A stretch of DNA of 57,775 nucleotides. Origin: Methylobacter sp. (GTDB taxonomy: Bacteria; Pseudomonadota; Gammaproteobacteria; Methylococcales; Methylomonadaceae). The translations under genes were made by a program, and so were the position numbers. Positions within the stretch are counted from its first letter, which is position 1. Each line of letters starts with the position of its first letter. The stretch spans positions 1-57,775 of the forward strand of contig JAUYMY010000032.1 in assembly GCA_030699385.1 (NCBI GenBank), in the 5' to 3' direction. Below are positions 1-8,494 of this stretch, in pieces. A model generated the notes under the pieces. It did no database searches, had not been told where the DNA came from, and worked only from the letters and a program-made list of their open reading frames with translations.

Positions 1-3000
1 CGCCCTTGGCCGCGGTGTCCAGCGTGACCGTCACCGTTTGCGTCTGTGCCGTATCGGCATCGGTGACGGTAAACGCCGCGAACGGCGAAGTACTGGCGGT
101 GGTGCCGACGTTGAGGTTGGTCACGGCAGTCGCGCCGCCCACGGCGGGGATGTTGTTGTAGCGGATGTACTCGCCGTCGAGCCTGAAATTGCCGGGCAGG
201 AAGTTGCCGGTGAGGTGAACCTGCAATTCCGCTGCATCCTCGGTGGCATCCGTGTCAATGAACAGGGTGGTGCCGCCGGAAACGGAAGTTTGCACCGAAT
301 TTGCAGCAACGGTTGTGCCATCGCCGATGGTGACCGTACCGCTGGTAAAATTACGGCCTGTGACGCGGATGGCATCACCGCTGCCGAAGTCGGTGATGGT
401 GTCCAGGCCGTTGTCGGTGGCGGCGTAGGCGAAGACGTCGTTGCCGCTGCCGCCGGTCAGGGTGTCGTCGCCAGCGCCGCCGATCAACGTGTCGGCACCG
501 CTGCCTGCGACGATAGTGTCGTTACCGGCGTCGCCGTCGATGTGCGAGGGCGCGAAACCCGTATCGGTGAAATTGTCGTTGCCTTCATACAGTAGGTAGT
601 CGAGGTAACCGCGTCCGTTGCTCACCGTGGCGTTGCTGTTGACCGTGATGGTCAGGGGATTGACCGCGCCGTGGGAGTCGTCATAGACGGCATAGTAGGT
701 GCTGTTGAAGTTGTTGCCGCTGAGGGTATGGCTGCTGTTGTACAGCGTGCCCCACGGCGATTCCAGATTCACCCCGACATTGAGATTGGTAAAGGTGTTG
801 TTGCGCACTGTGACCGGGGAATCTGCCTCGTAAAGATCAACGCCCATGGTTTCATTTTCCGCCGGGGCGCGGGTCACCGAAACGGTGTTGCCGACCACGT
901 CCATACTGCCGGTCATCCGCAGTAGGATGCCGGTCGCCATGAAGTCGGGACTGACAGTGTCCAACCCGTCGATGAGGTTGCCGCTGATCGTGCCCGTCGT
1001 CCCGGCGCGGGCATCGGCGGAGCCGATCTGTATGCCGTTCTGGTTGGAGATGCCGAGGATGCCGACGCCGGTGATGTGGTTGTTCTGGATCAAAACATCC
1101 AGCCCAGGCCCCCAGGCGATGATGCCGGTCTTCTGGAAGGTGTCGATAGTCGAGTTGCTGACGGTGACTGACGCAGTAACCGCATTGCTGCCTTCGGCGA
1201 AGACGCCAAAATGGGTGCTGTTGCCTTGATAGTCCCCACTCTCCGCCAATGGTTCGGCAATCTGTTTGATCGTGACGTTGTCGATGACAGCATTGCTATC
1301 GTAGGTCGCGATGCCGGCGTAGTAGCCGCTGGCACCGCCCTGATAATGCCCGTCCACAGTCAGGTTGCGCACGGTGATGAGTTCGGCGTCCGGGATGGTA
1401 GTACGCAGATCGAGAATCGTATGACGAACAACATCGTTAAGCGCTTTTTGCGCCGAGCCGGCCCACTGTGCGTTGTCCGGCGCGGCGAGGATGACGTTGG
1501 CGGCAGTGCCGCTGGCCGATTCGAGGGTGACGCCGCCGGTGGCGGCGCGGAACTGGCCGTAGTAGGTGCCGTCAAGAATTTTGACGGTGTCGCCGCTGAC
1601 GGCTTTGTCCAGCGCTTCGGTCAAGGTGAAGCCGTCGGCGGCGTCGCCCTGGATGTCGGTGCCCGGCGCGTTGGCGGCATCGGTGGCATCGACGTAAATG
1701 ACATTGCTGCTCACCGTCACATCGGCATGGGTGGTGCTGCTGCCGTCGCTCAAGGCCATGCGGAGGGTCGCGGTGCCGTAGGGCGTGGCGTTGCTGTAGC
1801 CGATGTGGCGCACCACGTCCTGCACCAGTGCGCTGGTGGCGTCGGCGTCGAAAGTAATTTCCAGTTTACCTGTGGATGAGGTGTAACCCCAGGTGGCGAA
1901 TTCAGTGCCGCCCGGCGTCGTGGTCAGCGTGCCGTTGGAGTCCGATCCCTTGGCGATGCTGCCGGTGGCGCTGAACGAACCGCCAGCGGTGAAGCTGAAC
2001 ACGTCGTTGGCGCTACCGTCGGCCACGCCGCCTGCAGTGACGCGCTGCACCGTCAGGCTGCCGCCGTTCCAATTAGCACCGTCGTTCTCGCTGTCGCTGG
2101 CGCTGGCCGTGGCGAGTGCCAAGCCATTGGCGGCATCGGCCAGCGTCACGGTGTTGCCGGTGCCCGCGCCGTCGCCGTTCAAATCGATGACGGGCGCGTT
2201 GTTGGCAACCGCGTCGATGATGAAGGCTTCCTGATAACTGTTGCCGCCGGCGTCGGTGGTTTGGATGCGCACGTTGTAGCTGTTGCCAGCAGTCAGGCCG
2301 CCGGGATTGTTGGCGAGCAGGTTGCCGCCGTCGATGTTGAAGCTGGTGTTGTCGGTGTCGCCAGTACCGGTCACCAGCGTGTAAGTGAAAGTCTCGCCAG
2401 TGCTGCCGTCGGTGCTGGAGAGCGCGCCGACCACGGCATTGGCGCCGGCGATGACGGAGACGCTGCTGTTACCCAGCGCGATGTCGGTGGGCGCGTGGGC
2501 GTTGATGGCGTCACCCGCTTGGCTGATGGCCGTGGTGTAAGCGGTATTGCTGTTACCGGCAGGATCGGTAAGCACCAAGCTGACCGGGATGTCGCTGTCC
2601 GCCGCCACGTCGGTGCCGCCTTCGGTCACGGTGAAATCGGCGGTGTAGGTCGTGCTGTCGGTGCGCACGAGGTTGCTCACCGTGAAGCCGCCTATCGTGC
2701 TGCTGCCCAGCGTATAGGTTACACCGTCGTCATCGGCCACGGTGAGGGTCGCCGTCACCGTATCGCCGACTTTCATGGTGGCGTTGGGGATGCTGACGGC
2801 GGAGATGGACGGCGCGGCGCTGTCCAGGGTAAAGCTCAGCGCGGTGGAAGCGGCCCCCGCGTTGCCCGCCGTATCTGTGACCTTGGTGGTCAGCGATTTG
2901 GAACCGTCCGCGCCCAGCGCGGACCCCGCCACCGTGAAGTCATAGCTGCCTGCCGTCACTTCATCGCCGGTCAACACATGCGTCAGCGGTGTGCCGAACG

Positions 3001-6000
3001 CTGCGCCGCCCAGCAGCAACTCGACGGTGTCGCCCACCACCGCCCCGGAAGTGCCCAGGGACGCGGTTACCACGAGGTTGCCGGTTTTTTCGGTGGCGTT
3101 CATTCCGTTGGTCAGCACGGTGTTGCCGGTTTTTTCCACGGGCGTGGCAGGGGCGGTTGGCGCGGCACTGTCCAGCGTGAAGGTCAGTGCGGCAGAAGCC
3201 GTGCCCGCGTTGCCCGCCACGTCGGTGATTTTGGTAGTCAGCGCTTTGGAGGCATCCGCGCCCAGCGAACCACCCGCCACCGTGAAGTCATAGCTGCCTG
3301 CCGTCACTTCAGCGCTGGTCAACACATGCGTCAGCGGTGTGCCGAACGATGCGCCGTCCAACAGCAGCTCGATGGTGTCGCCCGCCACCGCGCCGGAAGC
3401 GCCCAGCGACGCGGTGACCACGAGATTACCCGCTTTCTCGGTGGCGTTCATGCCGTTGGTCAGCACGGTGTCGCCGGTCTTTTCCACCGGGGTGGCGGCG
3501 GCGGACGGCGCGCTGGTATCCACCACCACCGTGTTGGTCGATACAGCAGATAAGTTCCCCGCCGCATCCACCGTGTAAACCTTGTACGACCCATCAATCA
3601 ATCCGCTCAAGGCCAAATTGGTCGCCGTGTTCGCGGAAGCGATGGCGACACTATTGAAATTGGTGTCTCCGGCAGCGGTAATACTCGCTTCATTGGTGAC
3701 GCTGACGGAATCTTTGACGATATACGCCGTCCCCGTCTCCGTGCTTTGCACCGTCGCATTGGCAGTGTTTTTCAGCGTCGCCGTGGTGACGGATGCGGTG
3801 GGGGCGGTGCTGTCGATGGTGATGGCAAGCGCCGACGATGCGCTCGACGTTCCCGTGGCATCCGTCTGAATCGACTTGATGTTGTAAGTGCCGTCCGTCA
3901 ATGCGGAAGCCGTAATCGTAACGGAACCGCCGTTGCCTGCAATGGTTCCGAGTGACTCGCCCCCGTCCACTGCACCGTTGGTGTTGGCATCATTAAACAG
4001 GGTGACGGTCGTCGAGTTGTTCGTCGTCCCGGTGATCGTAAAGTCCGGCGTGGTGTCGTTGGTGATGTTGTCGCTGGTCGAACTTCCGCTATCCGTTCCA
4101 ACCGTCATGTCGGGAGTCGATGGGCTGGTGGGGCCGGGTGCCGTAATTGTCAACGTCGTGGTCTGCGGTGTGCCGCTAACATCGTCAGTTCCAGTGACAG
4201 TAATGGTACGGTCTCCTGGCGTTGGGCTACCCGCATCGTTGTTGTACACAATTTGCCGCAAGAGGGTTTGATAATTGGCTAATGAGCTGCCGCCCGCCAA
4301 GGTCAGCGTCGCCGTGCTGTTGCCCGCTACAGTGATGCCATAGCCTAAAGCAGTATTAATCTGGCTGGCGGTCAACGACAACTTTTCACTGCCTCCATCC
4401 AGTGCGCCGGTGAGTGCCACCGTCAAACCTGTCAGATTGAGTTCGCTATCGACGGATTGGGTGATGGTAGCCGCCGCATCGGCAATGCTCACATTGGTTG
4501 CTGCATCCGTGGCAACCGAAACGGTATAATCTTGACCTGCAGTGGCTCCGTTAAGGTCAAGCGCTGGACCGGTATTCGGCACACCACTCGCGTCAAATTG
4601 GGATTCATAAGCGCCAATATCGACGGCCCCCTGCCGGGTTCTATCCATGCCGCGCACGTCGGTCGTGTTGGTGTTGGTTGAGAGGCCCAGATTGATGGCA
4701 TTGGCCGCATTACTGGCTAAGCGATAATCGTGATTGGTGGCATCGACGAAGTTAACGTCAACGCCTGATAGGCTATTATTGAATACAGGAGTTACAGCAC
4801 CATTAACACTGTCCTTTTCCGTCGTATTTTTGGAAATGGAATTGTTGAAGGTAATGCTAATTATGCTAGGACTAACCGTCTCCCTATTCGTATAAATGCC
4901 TGTCGTATTATCCACTAGGGTTGTATTGGTCAATGTAGCGCTATAGTTCGTACTGCCTACAGTACGAATATCTACTCCCTGACTAAGTCCATAGATAACA
5001 CTGTCCGAAATCGATACCGAACCGCTATAAGTTCCCGCTGTACCGTCAAGATACACTCCGGTTCCTCCTACAGTTGCACTGCCTATCGTAACCCCCCGTA
5101 GATTCCAAGTTCCAGAACCTACCAAGACAACCGCAAATCCAAAAGGATTGCTATCCATGTTGAACACACTGTCATAAACGTTGAGATTGGCTCCATCAAT
5201 ATGAACGATAGAAGATAAATCAGCAAATCCCGTAAAAGTCGCGTTTTGCAGCGTCAGGGTTTTTCCGGATGTATGCAAGTCGAAACCGTTATAAGAACTC
5301 GTAGTTGCGTTGCCATTTACCGTATGGCCTTTGCCATCAATGATCAGCGTATTGGTGATTGCTGGCAAATCCGTATCTAAAGTAACATCGGTCGCCAGCT
5401 CGATGGTATCGCCGTCAGCGGCCCAGTTCATGGCTTCGCGCAAGCTTAAGCCGCCGCCATCGGCCTGATCTGCCGCAAGATCGGCGCCGAAGCTTGCATC
5501 ATCCCCCGTGTCCCCACCCGAAGTAACTGTCAAAGTTGCGAGCAGAGATGTGTATTGATCGAGAGCTGAACCGAGAACGGTGGTGTCAGTTTCTATAGTA
5601 CCGGTGTTGGCTTCCAACTGCCAATTGCCACCTCTACCCGCCGCTCCCGTTAGATCAGTCGAGGCCGCAATATCCGCTTGAGTCGATTGAGCCAACGCCG
5701 AAATAAACGCCGCACCATCCGAACCTTTAGCCACATCGCAGCCATACAGCAAGATGTCGGCATTTTGGTTTAGCGCATGGCCGATAGCGGTCAGATCAGA
5801 GCTATGATCTTGCAGGTTTTGTGCGGTCAGAGTCAGTGCTCCCAACCCTACCGAGCCTTCAGAACCGTGAGAAACAACATGAATCGCATCAATGCCGCCG
5901 CGCCCTTCCAGAATCTGCGCCATTTGCGCGAGGCCGTCCTGCGCGGCGTCCAGCACATGTACTTCCGTACCCGGCGCTACGCCGTCCAGCAGCGTCTGAT

Positions 6001-6127
6001 AGTCGGCGACGTTGCTTACGACGAAGACGACCTCACGGCGGCCGTCGTTCAAGAGCGGATCGGCTGAACGCAAGATTTGCGGGAAAATATTGGTAACGTT
6101 GGTTGGCAGGGTGTTTTCCTGTGTCAT
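1..6127 (-). CDS. Giant DUF4347 / beta-helix / Ig-like / RTX secreted protein (3' end outside window)
   Basis: The reading frame is open from the ATG at 6127 to the left edge (2042 codons, no stop), so the C-terminus is missing. The start follows a purine-rich CCAGGAGC Shine-Dalgarno. Residues about 30-190 form a DUF4347-type domain with His87 (VVSHGSEG) and Cys130 (LLYGCDVA), spaced like the dyad of clan CD peptidases. A CSLREA-like motif (GGGLSLREAM, about 225) precedes a beta-helix region ending near residue 515 in DVRGMDRTRQGAVDIGAYES. Ig-like modules fill about 600-1250, including two nearly identical 116-residue copies (DNA 2820-3515). A second beta-helix region follows. RTX nonapeptides (GGAGDDTLTGGSGNDVF) lie near 1862-1900. 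There is no Sec signal peptide. The family is typically exported by type I secretion, as an adhesin or S-layer-like protein. No type I secretion genes are in view. The exact role is unknown. Confidence 0.85.
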   Translation of the reverse strand, partial: MTQENTLPTNVTNIFPQILRSADPLLNDGRREVVFVVSNVADYQTLLDGVAPGTEVHVLDAAQDGLAQMAQILEGRGGIDAIHVVSHGSEGSVGLGALTLTAQNLQDHSSDLTAIGHALNQNADILLYGCDVAKGSDGAAFISALAQSTQADIAASTDLTGAAGRGGNWQLEANTGTIETDTTVLGSALDQYTSLLATLTVTSGGDTGDDASFGADLAADQADGGGLSLREAMNWAADGDTIELATDVTLDTDLPAITNTLIIDGKGHTVNGNATTSSYNGFDLHTSGKTLTLQNATFTGFADLSSIVHIDGANLNVYDSVFNMDSNPFGFAVVLVGSGTWNLRGVTIGSATVGGTGVYLDGTAGTYSGSVSISDSVIYGLSQGVDIRTVGSTNYSATLTNTTLVDNTTGIYTNRETVSPSIISITFNNSISKNTTEKDSVNGAVTPVFNNSLSGVDVNFVDATNHDYRLASNAANAINLGLSTNTNTTDVRGMDRTRQGAVDIGAYESQFDASGVPNTGPALDLNGATAGQDYTVSVATDAATNVSIADAAATITQSVDSELNLTGLTVALTGALDGGSEKLSLTASQINTALGYGITVAGNSTATLTLAGGSSLANYQTLLRQIVYNNDAGSPTPGDRTITVTGTDDVSGTPQTTTLTITAPGPTSPSTPDMTVGTDSGSSTSDNITNDTTPDFTITGTTNNSTTVTLFNDANTNGAVDGGESLGTIAGNGGSVTITASALTDGTYNIKSIQTDATGTSSASSALAITIDSTAPTASVTTATLKNTANATVQSTETGTAYIVKDSVSVTNEASITAAGDTNFNSVAIASANTATNLALSGLIDGSYKVYTVDAAGNLSAVSTNTVVVDTSAPSAAATPVEKTGDTVLTNGMNATEKAGNLVVTASLGASGAVAGDTIELLLDGASFGTPLTHVLTSAEVTAGSYDFTVAGGSLGADASKALTTKITDVAGNAGTASAALTFTLDSAAPTAPATPVEKTGNTVLTNGMNATEKTGNLVVTASLGTSGAVVGDTVELLLGGAAFGTPLTHVLTGDEVTAGSYDFTVAGSALGADGSKSLTTKVTDTAGNAGAASTALSFTLDSAAPSISAVSIPNATMKVGDTVTATLTVADDDGVTYTLGSSTIGGFTVSNLVRTDSTTYTADFTVTEGGTDVAADSDIPVSLVLTDPAGNSNTAYTTAISQAGDAINAHAPTDIALGNSSVSVIAGANAVVGALSSTDGSTGETFTYTLVTGTGDTDNTSFNIDGGNLLANNPGGLTAGNSYNVRIQTTDAGGNSYQEAFIIDAVANNAPVIDLNGDGAGTGNTVTLADAANGLALATASASDSENDGANWNGGSLTVQRVTAGGVADGSANDVFSFTAGGSFSATGSIAKGSDSNGTLTTTPGGTEFATWGYTSSTGKLEITFDADATSALVQDVVRHIGYSNATPYGTATLRMALSDGSSTTHADVTVSSNVIYVDATDAANAPGTDIQGDAADGFTLTEALDKAVSGDTVKILDGTYYGQFRAATGGVTLESASGTAANVILAAPDNAQWAGSAQKALNDVVRHTILDLRTTIPDAELITVRNLTVDGHYQGGASGYYAGIATYDSNAVIDNVTIKQIAEPLAESGDYQGNSTHFGVFAEGSNAVTASVTVSNSTIDTFQKTGIIAWGPGLDVLIQNNHITGVGILGISNQNGIQIGSADARAGTTGTISGNLIDGLDTVSPDFMATGILLRMTGSMDVVGNTVSVTRAPAENETMGVDLYEADSPVTVRNNTFTNLNVGVNLESPWGTLYNSSHTLSGNNFNSTYYAVYDDSHGAVNPLTITVNSNATVSNGRGYLDYLLYEGNDNFTDTGFAPSHIDGDAGNDTIVAGSGADTLIGGAGDDTLTGGSGNDVFAYAATDNGLDTITDFGSGDAIRVTGRNFTSGTVTIGDGTTVAANSVQTSVSGGTTLFIDTDATEDAAELQVHLTGNFLPGNFRLDGEYIRYNNIPAVGGATAVTNLNVGTTASTSPFAAFTVTDADTAQTQTVTVTLDTAAKG
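2820..3515 (-). repeat. Two tandem 348-bp coding repeats (Ig-like modules)
   Basis: Two adjacent 348-bp units (about 2820-3167 and 3168-3515) are almost identical at DNA level. For example, the block starting CATAGCTGCC occurs at 2941 and again at 3289. Each encodes one 116-residue module with the motifs NGMNATEK, TPLTHVLT and DVAGNAG or DTAGNAG. Near identity suggests recent duplication or ongoing homogenisation, and therefore possible copy-number variation. Confidence 0.85.
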
Positions 6128-6202
6128 GGTTGCTCCTGGGGGCTATTGGTAAACTGATTAATGCGTTCCTGGCTCTGGGTTTGCGCTGGTTCCCAAGCTC
6201 AA

Positions 6203-6321
6203 GAGACTGTGAAAGTATTGTCAGAATCACTAAAAAATAGCAGAAAAAGCACTGTAAGTTATTGATTTCTGGTTGTCGAATTTGGCAATTCCGCCTAGTT
6301 TCAGAATACTTTCACAGTCTC
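6203..6321. mobile_element. MITE-like element, copy 1 (119 bp)
   Basis: The element is bounded by a perfect 17-bp terminal inverted repeat, GAGACTGTGAAAGTATT at the left and its reverse complement at the right end. A second 119-bp copy lies at 24193-24311 and differs at only a few positions. It contains no coding capacity. The TIR continues imperfectly outward into a TCCCAAGCTC...GAGCTTTGGAG hairpin, so the true element may be about 145 bp or may be nested inside that hairpin. No transposase with these ends is in the window. Confidence 0.75.
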
Positions 6322-6349
6322 CAGAGCTTTGGAGCGAGAAACAAAAGTT

Positions 6350-6411
6350 GTGGGAGCGGCCACCGGGTCGCGAACGATCATGCGCTGTTCGCGGCTCGGC
6401 GGCCGCTCCCA
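6350..6411. repeat. REP-like palindrome (GTGGGAGCGGCC...GGCCGCTCCCA)
   Basis: The inverted arms GTGGGAGCGGCC and GGCCGCTCCCA enclose a GC-rich loop. The same arms form a compact hairpin at 54868-54895. In both places they are associated with the sequence AACTTATGTATAACGATGAG (6447-6466 and 54896-54915), so this is a dispersed composite repeat. It lies between the lux box and the giant gene and could be transcribed in that gene's leader. Confidence 0.7.
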
Positions 6412-6506
6412 AACGCCTAAAACTGTCAAGCGGCGCATAATGAAGAAACTTATGTATAACGATGAGCGTCTGGTGTTTATGCTAACAAGTCTTTAACACC
6501 AATATA

Positions 6507-6526
6507 AGCTATAAGATCTTATAGGT
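6507..6526. promoter_or_regulatory. Putative lux box
   Basis: A 16-bp perfect palindrome, CTATAAGATCTTATAG (6509-6524), is embedded in a 20-mer. The 20-mer agrees with the classical lux box consensus RNSTGYANGATNNTRCASRT at 18 of 20 positions by my hand count. It lies between the LuxR-type gene and the giant gene, both on the minus strand. A box centred here at -42 would put the -10 near 6479-6484 (TAGCAT) and the start site near 6472-6474, giving a roughly 345-nt leader for the giant gene. Confidence 0.5.
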
Positions 6527-6592
6527 TTTTCTGATGGGCAGGATTCCGGCTCCGCGCCGTAATGGCGAATTTTTTGGCACTGGCTGAAGCTT

Positions 6593-7381
6593 TCAGGGAT
6601 GCACTAGGCCTAGCGCCACACTACGCGCCAACGCCTGCATGAGTGTTTTGGCCTGGAGTTTGCGTTTGGCGTTTTCGTGGTGAAACACAACGGTAGATTG
6701 GGCAATACCGAGAAGGACGGACGTCTCCCAAGCTGATTTTCCGGCGGCAGCCCAGTGTAAACATTCAATTTCCCTGTTGGTCAGCGGCTTAAATGGGGAT
6801 TGATGTTTATTGCCTGCCAAGATAATGCGACGGACGGCATCGTGTATGAAGCTGGCAATCATCAGGTTAGTCCCTGTCAGTTCGGGTAGGCGTAACTGAA
6901 AGTCATGGTCATTATCCGGAACGGTGGTGCAGAACATGGAAAAGCCGTTAGGATCATGCACGGGTATCACCATGCCGCGCTTAATTTGATAGGCGTCCTG
7001 CAGGCCGTACCAGGGTTTTTCTTTTTCGTCCATGTTAATACGGTGTTCGCGCAAGCCCCAGTGTATCGGCAATATCTCGCGGCGGGTAAGGTGCAGTAAC
7101 GGGTCGATGCGATCAAGTCCTTGTTCGCCATATTCCTGTGTGTAATCGGGTATTTTTTTATCGGTTGCCCACAAAAAATTTATTTGTAATTGGCCCGCCA
7201 CGCCCGAAGCATGTCCGACGGCTTGCAATCCATTGGCAAGTGCGAATTGCTCTATGGCCGCCATGAGCTCTTCTTGGGTCTGTGCAGCCAGCAGGCGCTG
7301 CACAATTGTTGCATCAGGAGCCTGTGTCGAAATGCAGTATTCGGGTAGCTGTAAGGCGGTATATTTTTTGGCGTATTTCAT
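6593..7381 (-). CDS. LuxR-family regulator with autoinducer-binding domain (solo)
   Basis: This 262-aa protein has an N-terminal autoinducer-binding domain (about 35-190) and a C-terminal LuxR helix-turn-helix (about 198-258, LTNREIECLHWAAAGKS...). In the usual six ligand-pocket positions I see Tyr84 (Y61 of TraR numbering), Asp93 (D70), Pro94 (P71), Trp108 (W85) and Gly136 (G113). The W57 position is Tyr80. A single W57 substitution is typical of LuxR solos with altered or non-acyl-homoserine-lactone ligands. No luxI homologue lies in the window. The ATG at 7381 was preferred; an in-frame TTG at 7399 is possible and neither has a strong Shine-Dalgarno. The downstream lux box suggests it regulates the giant surface protein. 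Confidence 0.85.
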   Translation of the reverse strand: MKYAKKYTALQLPEYCISTQAPDATIVQRLLAAQTQEELMAAIEQFALANGLQAVGHASGVAGQLQINFLWATDKKIPDYTQEYGEQGLDRIDPLLHLTRREILPIHWGLREHRINMDEKEKPWYGLQDAYQIKRGMVIPVHDPNGFSMFCTTVPDNDHDFQLRLPELTGTNLMIASFIHDAVRRIILAGNKHQSPFKPLTNREIECLHWAAAGKSAWETSVLLGIAQSTVVFHHENAKRKLQAKTLMQALARSVALGLVHP

Positions 7382-7423
7382 GGGATTGGACTGCTTCAAA
7401 TTTTATATACAAACATATTCATT

Positions 7424-7625
7424 TGATAATTCGCTTTCCGTTGATAGGTTTTGCAGCCTGCAACTGGAATCCTGGTTGAGCAGTTTCAACCGATTGGCAC
7501 TGTTCCCTTTTAGCAAGATGGACTTGACCTGTTGATAAGGCGTCCATCGACCAATCTCTGAGTCTTGCTAAGACGTTGCGTGCAGCATTGACGCGGCCTG
7601 CAACACCTCCCCGTTTTCACGATAA
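7424..7625 (-). pseudogene. Possible remnant of a TnpB/OrfB-type C-terminus, frameshifted
   Basis: On the minus strand one frame reads VNAARNVLARLRDW and the overlapping next frame reads DSEIGRWTPYQQVKSILL, then NRLKLLNQDSSC. The first resembles the conserved D-x-NAAxNxL segment that ends IS200/IS605 OrfB (TnpB) proteins, and the second a typical tail. Joining them needs a frameshift, and no N-terminal part remains. The assignment rests on remembered family patterns only, so it is tentative. The remnant separates the RsbW/STAS pair from the luxR gene. Confidence 0.35.
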
Positions 7626-7644
7626 AAACGACCCTGACCGATAA

Positions 7645-8070
7645 TCAACTCAAATATTTGATGATTTCCAATATATTAGCATCGCCGTGCCGGGTATAAG
7701 TGACCGAATCCATCAAGGTTCGGATCAGGAACAAGCCCATGCCGCCTTCTTTGGGATGGTCGAGATCCGGCAAGGGGATGGATTCCAAATCGAAACCCTG
7801 GCCGTGATCGTACACTTTGATATTCAGCTCGTTTTCCTGAATACAAATGTTGATTTTAACGGTGTCTTTCGGGTTGTTATGATTGGCATGTTTGATGGCG
7901 TTGACGGTGGCTTCGGTCAACACCAGATTTAAATGATAGGCCAGCGCCTCGCGGTCACCGGAAAATTCATCCAGTTTTTGCGCAATATGCTCGCCGATGC
8001 TCCCGATCAAATCCAGATATTTGGTCTGCGTCGGGATGATTACCTCTACCTGAATGATCGAATTACACAT
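7645..8070 (-). CDS. RsbW-like ATP-binding anti-sigma factor / serine kinase
   Basis: This 141-aa protein is a stand-alone GHKL ATPase of the RsbW/SpoIIAB type. The N box is LTEATVNAIKHAN (about 52-64), the G1 box YDHGQGFDLE (about 92-101) and the G2 box GGMGLFLI (about 114-121). Such proteins phosphorylate the conserved Ser or Thr of a partner STAS protein and often sequester a sigma factor or another target. It follows the STAS gene by 9 bp and has a good AGGGGC Shine-Dalgarno, so the two are co-transcribed. No PP2C phosphatase or partner sigma factor is nearby, so the output of the switch is not visible. Confidence 0.88.
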   Translation of the reverse strand: MCNSIIQVEVIIPTQTKYLDLIGSIGEHIAQKLDEFSGDREALAYHLNLVLTEATVNAIKHANHNNPKDTVKINICIQENELNIKVYDHGQGFDLESIPLPDLDHPKEGGMGLFLIRTLMDSVTYTRHGDANILEIIKYLS

Positions 8071-8079
8071 ACTTAGCCC

Positions 8080-8418
8080 CTATATTTCGTCGTCAACAGC
8101 CTCAGCTAAATCAACATAAATCTCAAAAACCCGGTTTAGCCGAGTCAGCTCAAACATCGATAACACCTGCCGCTGCATGTTAGTAATAACCAGCTTGCCC
8201 GCTCTCGCGGCAGCATTTTTATAGCCGGACAATAACGCGCCCAAACCTGAGCTATCGATAAAACGCACCTGTTCCAGTTGAATAATAATATTAATTTCGC
8301 CGCGCTCTATCAGATGCAAAATCGCTTCTTTTAAGTCATTTGAATTATGCGCATCTATCCGTTCTTCCCGAATAAAAATAACGCTGTAACCTTTTATTTT
8401 TTCCAAATCAAAAATCAT
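8080..8418 (-). CDS. STAS-domain anti-sigma factor antagonist
   Basis: This 112-aa protein is a single STAS domain. The motif FIDSSGLGALL (about 52-62) carries the serine normally phosphorylated by the partner RsbW-like kinase, which is encoded immediately downstream. The ATG at 8418 was chosen because it is preceded by a TCAGGAAAAACC Shine-Dalgarno; the frame extends to a TTG at 8466 without a ribosome site. The pair is a partner-switching module. By analogy it may control a sigma factor, a flagellar or biofilm regulator or an exopolysaccharide system, but the sequence does not show which. Confidence 0.88.
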   Translation of the reverse strand: MIFDLEKIKGYSVIFIREERIDAHNSNDLKEAILHLIERGEINIIIQLEQVRFIDSSGLGALLSGYKNAAARAGKLVITNMQRQVLSMFELTRLNRVFEIYVDLAEAVDDEI

Positions 8419-8494
8419 GGTTTTTCCTGAAAGTGATGGCTGTTTAAGGTGAATTCCTGTATCCAAATCATAGCGCTAAAAATTGCAGTAGACA

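Noticed and set aside
2261..3553. Long plus-strand frame (430 codons) and other plus-strand frames in 38-4681
   Set aside because: They are antisense to the giant gene, whose minus-strand frame has coherent domains (DUF4347, Ig-like, RTX). The plus-strand peptides are low-complexity Gly/Arg/His shadows.
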